Below are positions 59,458 to 64,000 of a stretch of 64,000 nt of DNA, one piece after another (positions within the stretch are counted from its first letter, which is position 1; the number at the start of each line of letters is the position of its first letter). The notes beneath the pieces are model-generated. The model saw only the letters and a program-made list of their open reading frames with translations, ran no database searches and had not been told where the DNA came from. Origin of the DNA: Yersinia intermedia (lineage in GTDB: Bacteria; Pseudomonadota; Gammaproteobacteria; Enterobacterales; Enterobacteriaceae); NCBI RefSeq assembly GCF_900635455.1, contig NZ_LR134116.1, positions 3,658,001 through 3,722,000 on the forward strand, given 5' to 3'. A program made the position numbers and the translations under genes.

Positions 59458-60414
59458 TTATTCATTAATAAAAAATAACGAATGTGAGTGCCATAACAGC
59501 CAATCTTGCGGATGCTGCGTCATTGATGTTTCAATCAATTCGGGTAATTTACTTTTCACTTCTCGCGCGCTAAGCGCAGGATATATATTTATTTTTATTT
59601 CTTTGTCGTAATACAAATAATAAAAAACCACCTGAGCGGAAAGCGCTCTGGCGATACGAATAATGCCACTGTGTAAATTGGCTGGGCGGTTGAATAATTG
59701 GCAGGATATTTTTGCCGTTTCAGCCATCTGGTTATTGACGGTGTAATCCGGCGTAATATCCGGGAAAATCATAATATTGCGCTTATGCTCGGCCGCTTCC
59801 ATGATGGCGTCCATCAGGTTACCGGCGATTGCGCGGCTGTCAGCATGGATGGAACAATAAGAAATATTCACCCCGCCCATCTGCCGTGCCTGCTCTTCAT
59901 ATGCCTCGGCGCTGGCTGAAACCACCACCGTCGCCTGACCGGGATAAGCATTAGCCCCCACCATGCCAGCGAGCACATCAGAAACCATATGCAGCGGCGC
60001 TAAAATAACCGGTGAGCCAGCCTCATGCAGCACCCGAACCTGGCTATCTAACTGCTGAGTACATGCCGCTAACTGAGCTAAAACCCGCCGATTTTGACCA
60101 TAAGTCGCCGCCAACTCCAATACCTGACGGCGCTGGGCAGTACGCATAAAACGTTGTGCTGATGGACTATTGCCGCCATTCAATAAGCACAGGCTGTTCG
60201 CCGCCGCCACGCGCGCCAGATTCTTCTGTCGCTTTGGCATCAAACCTAAAGCCCGGCGCAAAGCACCGAGCATCAGTAAGAAACGATAATCACCGTGCCG
60301 TAACAGCCAGCAAGCTAGCTTGGCTTGCGCACGGGCGAGTAACCGCCCACTCAACGCCAGCTTGTCGAACTGGTTTCTCCAGGCAAAGTAACCCCATACA
60401 GCTAACAGCCTCAT
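59458..60414 (-). CDS. LpxL/HtrB-like acyltransferase
   Basis: This 318-residue protein resembles the lauroyl/myristoyl acyltransferases of lipid A. The candidate active-site segment is APLHMVSD with H and D separated by three residues, where the family usually has H-X4-D/E, so activity needs proof. A later MIFPDITPDY segment fits the acceptor-side motif. In this operon it could transfer the chain made on the carrier protein to the peptide or to a lipid. It overlaps the DsbA-like gene (TAATG). Confidence 0.65.
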   Translation of the reverse strand: MRLLAVWGYFAWRNQFDKLALSGRLLARAQAKLACWLLRHGDYRFLLMLGALRRALGLMPKRQKNLARVAAANSLCLLNGGNSPSAQRFMRTAQRRQVLELAATYGQNRRVLAQLAACTQQLDSQVRVLHEAGSPVILAPLHMVSDVLAGMVGANAYPGQATVVVSASAEAYEEQARQMGGVNISYCSIHADSRAIAGNLMDAIMEAAEHKRNIMIFPDITPDYTVNNQMAETAKISCQLFNRPANLHSGIIRIARALSAQVVFYYLYYDKEIKINIYPALSAREVKSKLPELIETSMTQHPQDWLLWHSHSLFFINE

Positions 60415-61097
60415 TATTTCTCCAGCGCCTTATCGTGCTCGAGTAATGACAAGAGATGATCCGAGAACGCAGGGAATTCTCTGTCCTGCAACGCTATCCA
60501 TTTTTTGCCGACAATAAAGCTCGGAGTGGCATCTATCTTGTAATGCGCGGTCACTGCCGCCATATAGGCGAGCAACGCTTTCACTTCAGCGGATTGACTG
60601 ACTTGCTGATATTTGGCGACATCAATGTCATTGGCTTTTAGCCAAGTTTCGAGCTGGCTGTTATCACTCAGGTCAATGTTGTCTTCCAGTACCGCTTTGT
60701 ATGCGCTTTGGCGGTGCTGCGGTTCAATACCCATGACGGATAAGGTGGCAAAAATAGGTGCGAAACGCCCCAAGCCAGTGGTTTTATCACTGCTGATATG
60801 CAGGCGAATAAAACGTGTCCCTGCTGGCATGCGGTTTTCTAATTGGGTGACATTATCTTCATTGATGGCGCAGTAATGGCAGCCATAAGAGAAAATCTCG
60901 ATAATGCTTTTATCGTCTTTGATTGGGCTGTTTTCAATGTCGCTGTTGCTGACAGCAAACAAGCTTTCCTGCGCATCCTGATTGAGGACGAAATAGTGGA
61001 AATAGGCGGTTGTTATCAATGAAGAAATAAGGATAACCAACAGTGTGTAGCCTATAAAGAATCCCTTACTCCTAAACATATTTTTTTCAGTAGACAT
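60414..61097 (-). CDS. Membrane-anchored DsbA-like thiol oxidoreductase
   Basis: This 227-residue protein has an N-terminal membrane anchor (about residues 12-34) followed by a thioredoxin/DsbA fold in the periplasm. The active site is SYGCHYC (CXXC = CHYC), and a cis-proline loop is present (DATPSFIVG). It would form or correct disulfides. The peptide encoded just upstream has four cysteines, a good match. An internal ATG (61079) could also be the start; the ribosome binding sites are weak for both. Confidence 0.85.
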   Translation of the reverse strand: MSTEKNMFRSKGFFIGYTLLVILISSLITTAYFHYFVLNQDAQESLFAVSNSDIENSPIKDDKSIIEIFSYGCHYCAINEDNVTQLENRMPAGTRFIRLHISSDKTTGLGRFAPIFATLSVMGIEPQHRQSAYKAVLEDNIDLSDNSQLETWLKANDIDVAKYQQVSQSAEVKALLAYMAAVTAHYKIDATPSFIVGKKWIALQDREFPAFSDHLLSLLEHDKALEK

Positions 61098-61229
61098 AAT
61101 TAGTTCTATTCACAATCAGAGTTCAGGTAAGACATAAATAGAGTCAAATGACATTTATGTCCGAGAAACAAATTTTCTAATATTTAGTTAATACGAAAAT
61201 TCTTGAATTTAAGTATCGACAGTGATTTT

Positions 61230-61272
61230 AAAAAAATCAGGCAAGTACAGAAATCCCTCCCACACTTGCCTG
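61230..61272 (-). terminator. Terminator between the peptide gene and the export/modification genes
   Basis: Read on the minus strand, CAGGCAAGT (61272-61264) and ACTTGCCTG (61246-61238) form a perfect 9-bp stem with a 17-base loop, followed by a run of seven T (61236-61230). It starts about 40 bases after the peptide stop. Partial read-through would give many peptide messages per exporter message. Confidence 0.8.
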
Positions 61273-61312
61273 GGATACGATTAAATATCGATAAAAATTA
61301 ACGAATACTTAA

Positions 61313-61501
61313 TTAACGGCAGTTAGCAATATTGCTAGGTGCAGAAGTAGTGCTTAATACTTTACCGTGTTTATCAGTACAAGTAGTCACTGCCATACAA
61401 GTTGCAGTTGTACCGCTGGTCTGCCACTGGAAAGTATCTTTACAAGTTTGACCAGTACCGCCAACGATTGTATTTGCAACTGCCATGTTAATTTTTTTCA
61501 T
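61313..61501 (-). CDS. Cysteine-rich double-glycine peptide, probable export substrate
   Basis: This 62-residue peptide starts MKKINMAVANTIVGG, which looks like a short leader ending in double glycine at residues 14-15. The remaining 47 residues are rich in Thr and Ser and hold four cysteines (20, 35, 41, 61), with the sequence TTCTDKHGK near the middle. AAGGG lies 8 bases before the ATG. It resembles, from memory, the small enterobacterial family catalogued as DUF4762; I could not check. It is first in the operon with DsbA-like, acyltransferase and C39 exporter genes, so a secreted, disulfide-bonded microcin-like or signalling peptide is inferred. Confidence 0.75.
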   Translation of the reverse strand: MKKINMAVANTIVGGTGQTCKDTFQWQTSGTTATCMAVTTCTDKHGKVLSTTSAPSNIANCR

Positions 61502-61822
61502 GAGAAAACCCTTAAAAGAAAAATTTATAGCCTATTTATTTAATAGCCCATTGAAGTATGCGTTTCATTTTAGATTATAGACTAACACCTAACTAATCTA
61601 ACGCAACAGCGTTATACTATATTAACGCAACATATTACAACTTAAAAATAGCATTTATTTAATCTTGGATGAGATATAAATAAATGCCATGGGATATTCC
61701 TGCCATATAAAAAATAACAGTAAAACAACCCAATTTATGAATATAAAAACAGCCAAGTCAAAGCACTATTTAATATTCATAAGCATCATGCACTCAGGTA
61801 ATGAATGCATATAATTCTACAT
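61502..61822. other. AT-rich control region of the peptide operon
   Basis: No gene is seen in these 321 bases between the adhesin-like gene and the peptide gene (both on the minus strand). The part next to the peptide holds repeats and a -10 box (61574-61632). The remainder, 61633-61822, is very AT-rich and shows no clear terminator for the fimbrial operon. Confidence 0.5.
61574..61632 (-). promoter_or_regulatory. Promoter and repeats upstream of the peptide gene
   Basis: On the minus strand a consensus TATAAT lies at 61579-61574, about 70 bases before the start codon. Upstream, TGTTGCGTTA is repeated exactly (61608-61599 and 61632-61623), 24 bases apart. GCGTTA (61609-61614) also forms an inverted repeat with TAACGC (61623-61628). 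No good -35 is seen, so a factor binding the repeats may be needed. Confidence 0.5.
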
Positions 61823-62650
61823 TTAGAAGTAAGACATAATAACGACTCCACTACCGCTAAATGTACCTGCGTCAGGCAATGCTGGCGCATGAAGTGTTGA
61901 TTCTATCGGGAAAGGGGTATTACCTATAGCTGCCGTTACCGTCACGCCATTGGATAGGTCTTGCCCTGACACTTTTAAGGTTGAAGTTAGATTGCCATTT
62001 TGCCCAAGATTAATACTTTTCCCGCCGACCAGCGTTAATTTCACCGATGTTCTGGCAGTACAGTTGATAATGAGCGGTTCACTTTTTATCGCACCATCAA
62101 CATTTTGCTGATTAAGTGAACCGTGATTGATATAGACATCATTGGTAACTTCGCAGGTTTCTGGCGTTGGAGGAACCGCACCACAATAAGAGCCGGGGAT
62201 CTGATTACCGGTAAAGTTTAAATCACCAGTCCCTTGCCAATAGAGAATACCAAAACAGGTGTTTGATGAACTCAATACAGGAGTCGTGGTGCTCCAACTT
62301 CCAGAAGCACCATTGCGACTGACAAACGCATCTCGCATGGTCTTCGCCGTTGCTCCTTGAGAAACAATGACTCGCGTTGATGCCCCGCTCGGGTTAACAC
62401 ACCGTTCAGCTTCAAGAGTGGAGTAGTGACATATCGCCACAGAACAAGATGAGGAGGTACAAAGTACGTTACTCAATTCCTCAGTCGGCCAGGAGAATGT
62501 TCCAGTATATTGACCACCTGTTCGCGTTTGTGTCGAAACCCAGGCACTCGCTTGGCTATAAAGCGGAAATAAAAACAGCACGCAAGCGATTAGCCAGCAA
62601 TATTGATGACTTAATCGCATATTAGGCTTTGTCATTCGTTTAAGTTCCAT
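61823..62650 (-). CDS. Fimbrial tip adhesin-like protein (MrpH type)
   Basis: This 275-residue secreted protein has a signal peptide (hydrophobic core LIACVLFLFPLYSQASA), an N-terminal domain with several cysteines (CTSSSCSVAICHY) and a C-terminal pilin-like domain from about residue 160 (CEVTNDVYINHGSLNQ). That two-domain plan is the plan of chaperone-usher tip adhesins. Several ATGs precede the signal peptide; the first was chosen. It is the last gene of a minus-strand fimbrial operon. Confidence 0.72.
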   Translation of the reverse strand: MELKRMTKPNMRLSHQYCWLIACVLFLFPLYSQASAWVSTQTRTGGQYTGTFSWPTEELSNVLCTSSSCSVAICHYSTLEAERCVNPSGASTRVIVSQGATAKTMRDAFVSRNGASGSWSTTTPVLSSSNTCFGILYWQGTGDLNFTGNQIPGSYCGAVPPTPETCEVTNDVYINHGSLNQQNVDGAIKSEPLIINCTARTSVKLTLVGGKSINLGQNGNLTSTLKVSGQDLSNGVTVTAAIGNTPFPIESTLHAPALPDAGTFSGSGVVIMSYF

Positions 62651-62735
62651 GGTTTCTATCAGCACTTAAGCTGTTGATAATAAATTCCAGCATCAACATA
62701 TTGGTATTGAAATAAAATCGGGGGGAACTCACCAC

Positions 62736-63287
62736 TCAATAATATTCCAGACTAAAGGTTGCTACCGCATTAAATTCGCCACGCTGAATGGTTCGTTGAG
62801 CAATAGCATCTGGTTCACCCTGAACATAAGCTTTCAAAGTGATAACATTCCCCCCAGCACTCAATAAAATCTCATCACTGCTTTGATTCAACGGCAAAGG
62901 TTTACCTGTTGGCGTTTCAAGGCCAATGGCTACGCCCATATTATTGCTACTGCCGTTAACAGCTAATAACCCCGGTAAATTAACGCTATCATTGCCAGTA
63001 AACATGATTTTCGCAGTCGTACCCAGAGTAATATCGCAATCAACCAAATGTATTTGAAACTGCTTACCCAAGGTTCGTTGATTCGAATAGAGATATTTAT
63101 CGACAACAGTACCAAAGCCCAACGTAATAGTTTCATCTCCTGGGCGTATAGTGCATGGCTCGGCAACTAAGGCACCATGAAAACGCATATTATCGACCGC
63201 CCAAGTCGGTAGCACCCAAGTGATATTCAGAATCAGAATAGCCAGAATATATCGCCAGCGACGCATCGGCAGATTTCCATTATCCAT
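62736..63287 (-). CDS. Minor fimbrial subunit
   Basis: This 183-residue pilin-family protein has a signal peptide ending in WAVDN, the FHGALVAEPCTIRPGDE opening strand, a second Cys about 40 residues on (LVDCDI) and the C-terminal beta strand ATFSLEYY that chaperones recognise. An ATG at residue 8 (MRRWR) is an alternative start. It lies 9 bases after the next pilin gene. Confidence 0.85.
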   Translation of the reverse strand: MDNGNLPMRRWRYILAILILNITWVLPTWAVDNMRFHGALVAEPCTIRPGDETITLGFGTVVDKYLYSNQRTLGKQFQIHLVDCDITLGTTAKIMFTGNDSVNLPGLLAVNGSSNNMGVAIGLETPTGKPLPLNQSSDEILLSAGGNVITLKAYVQGEPDAIAQRTIQRGEFNAVATFSLEYY

Positions 63288-63296
63288 CAGTTGATC

Positions 63297-63791
63297 CTAT
63301 TGATAATCCACTAATAATGTAGCGGTTGCCTCAAAGGCACCTTCACTTAATGTTGCACCCGATGCTTTAACTGGTACCACCTGAAATACTGGCGGGTTGT
63401 TATTGTCATAAACAACACGTGTATTAAGTGTAAAAGGCACACCGTTTTTCAGCAGACGAATACCCAAATTAGGGATATTGGTTTGTAGCGCCGCAGCATC
63501 AAATGTGGTGACTGATGCACTGATAATCGTCAAGCCCAAATCCATGCCGGGAATTGCCGCACCACAGGTAACACTGTAAGGCACAGCCTTGGTGTAGTTG
63601 GTGCCATCAATCTTGTTCACGCCCAGATTTTCCCCAAAAGGCACATCTATCGTATTGCCCCCATTAATCACACAAGGGGCGGGGTTAATTAATGTCCCCG
63701 TGAACAACATGTCATCCGCATACGCCAGCGTGCTACTCAGTGTCAGTACCACCGCAATGGAACAACGCGATATCAGTGATCCGTTTTTCAT
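63297..63791 (-). CDS. Minor fimbrial subunit
   Basis: This 164-residue pilin-family protein has a signal peptide ending in TLAYA, the pattern FTGTLINPAPCVINGG, a partner Cys (SVTCGA) and the C-terminal strand ATLLVDYQ. It is closely related to the partial subunit encoded just upstream, suggesting tandem duplication. The start touches the stop of that gene. Confidence 0.87.
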   Translation of the reverse strand: MKNGSLISRCSIAVVLTLSSTLAYADDMLFTGTLINPAPCVINGGNTIDVPFGENLGVNKIDGTNYTKAVPYSVTCGAAIPGMDLGLTIISASVTTFDAAALQTNIPNLGIRLLKNGVPFTLNTRVVYDNNNPPVFQVVPVKASGATLSEGAFEATATLLVDYQ

Positions 63792-64000
63792 TACTGATAC
63801 TCCACAACCATGGTTGCTGTACCGTAAAAATTGCCCGCACTCAACGTTGCACCAGGTTGTTTGACCGGCACGGCCTTCAACACCGGGATAGTTGGATAGG
63901 AAAAGTTGAAAGTACTATTCAGTGACAATGCTTGATCATTACGTAGCAATTTGATCCCCAGTGCCGAATTATTCGTACTCAAGACACTGGAATCAAAACC
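63791..64000 (-). CDS. Fimbrial subunit, C-terminal part (runs off the window)
   Basis: The last 69 codons of a pilin-family gene are present. The end (YGTATMVVEYQ) and the stretch FDSS...LGIKLLRN align with the C-terminal half of the neighbouring subunit at 63297-63791 (FDAA...LGIRLLKN). The gene starts beyond base 64000. Confidence 0.85.
   Translation of the reverse strand, partial: GFDSSVLSTNNSALGIKLLRNDQALSLNSTFNFSYPTIPVLKAVPVKQPGATLSAGNFYGTATMVVEYQ

Noticed and set aside
49701..61097. Standard aryl polyene biosynthesis cluster
   Set aside because: The set lacks the multiple synthases, second carrier protein, ammonia lyase and LolA-like genes of those clusters, and it contains a C39 exporter and peptide gene.
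49701..61501. Immunity gene for a bacteriocin in the operon
   Set aside because: Every frame of useful size is accounted for by recognised genes; no small extra membrane protein was found, so toxicity of the peptide is not supported by sequence.

Overview
The window looks like chromosome from a member of the Enterobacterales, most probably a Yersinia. The reasons are the mix of enterobacterial genes (FucPIKU, FumA-type fumarase, Kup, DsdCXA, MR/P-type fimbriae) and a 126-bp ERIC-type repeat. This is judged from the sequence and remembered family sequences only. No rRNA, tRNA, CRISPR array, transposase or phage gene was seen.

Left part (1-18.1 kb, sugar catabolism). An L-fucose block (fucP, fucI, fucK, fucU and a DeoR-type regulator) is followed by a second pentose cluster. 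That cluster has an L-ribulose-5-phosphate 4-epimerase on the minus strand. On the plus strand it has a second DeoR regulator, a four-gene sugar ABC importer, an L-xylulose-5-phosphate 3-epimerase and an L-xylulose-type kinase. Together these take an imported L-ketopentose to D-xylulose 5-phosphate. The two control regions share an exact 12-bp motif. A class I fumarase closes the segment.

Middle part (18.1-49.2 kb). An amide-utilisation operon encodes a Urt/Fmd-type ABC importer, a formamidase/acetamidase, an AmiC-like sensor, an AmiR-like ANTAR antiterminator and a tandem nitrilase-fold protein. Its leader holds a strong promoter followed by an intrinsic terminator, as expected for AmiC/AmiR control, and an NtrC-like site lies upstream. 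Next come a SorC-regulated sorbose-type PTS operon (F-B-A-M-E order, no sorD), an ArsR-type repressor beside an EF-G paralogue, the kup potassium transporter, the divergent dsdC / dsdXA D-serine genes, and a dipeptide-type ABC importer with an enolase-superfamily enzyme.

Right part (49.7-61.5 kb) is the most unusual region. Eleven minus-strand genes run head to tail. A 62-residue cysteine-rich peptide with an N-terminal double-glycine motif comes first, followed by its own terminator. Then come a membrane-anchored DsbA-like protein, an LpxL-like acyltransferase, a C39-peptidase ABC exporter, an HlyD/MacA adaptor, a MacB-type ABC protein, a NodT/TolC-type outer-membrane lipoprotein, a ketosynthase, a MaoC-like dehydratase, an acyl carrier protein and a FabG-like reductase. 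I read this as a candidate pathway that makes, oxidises, possibly acylates and exports a small peptide. I do not recognise it as a described system. The window ends inside a minus-strand fimbrial operon (adhesin-like protein and minor pilins).
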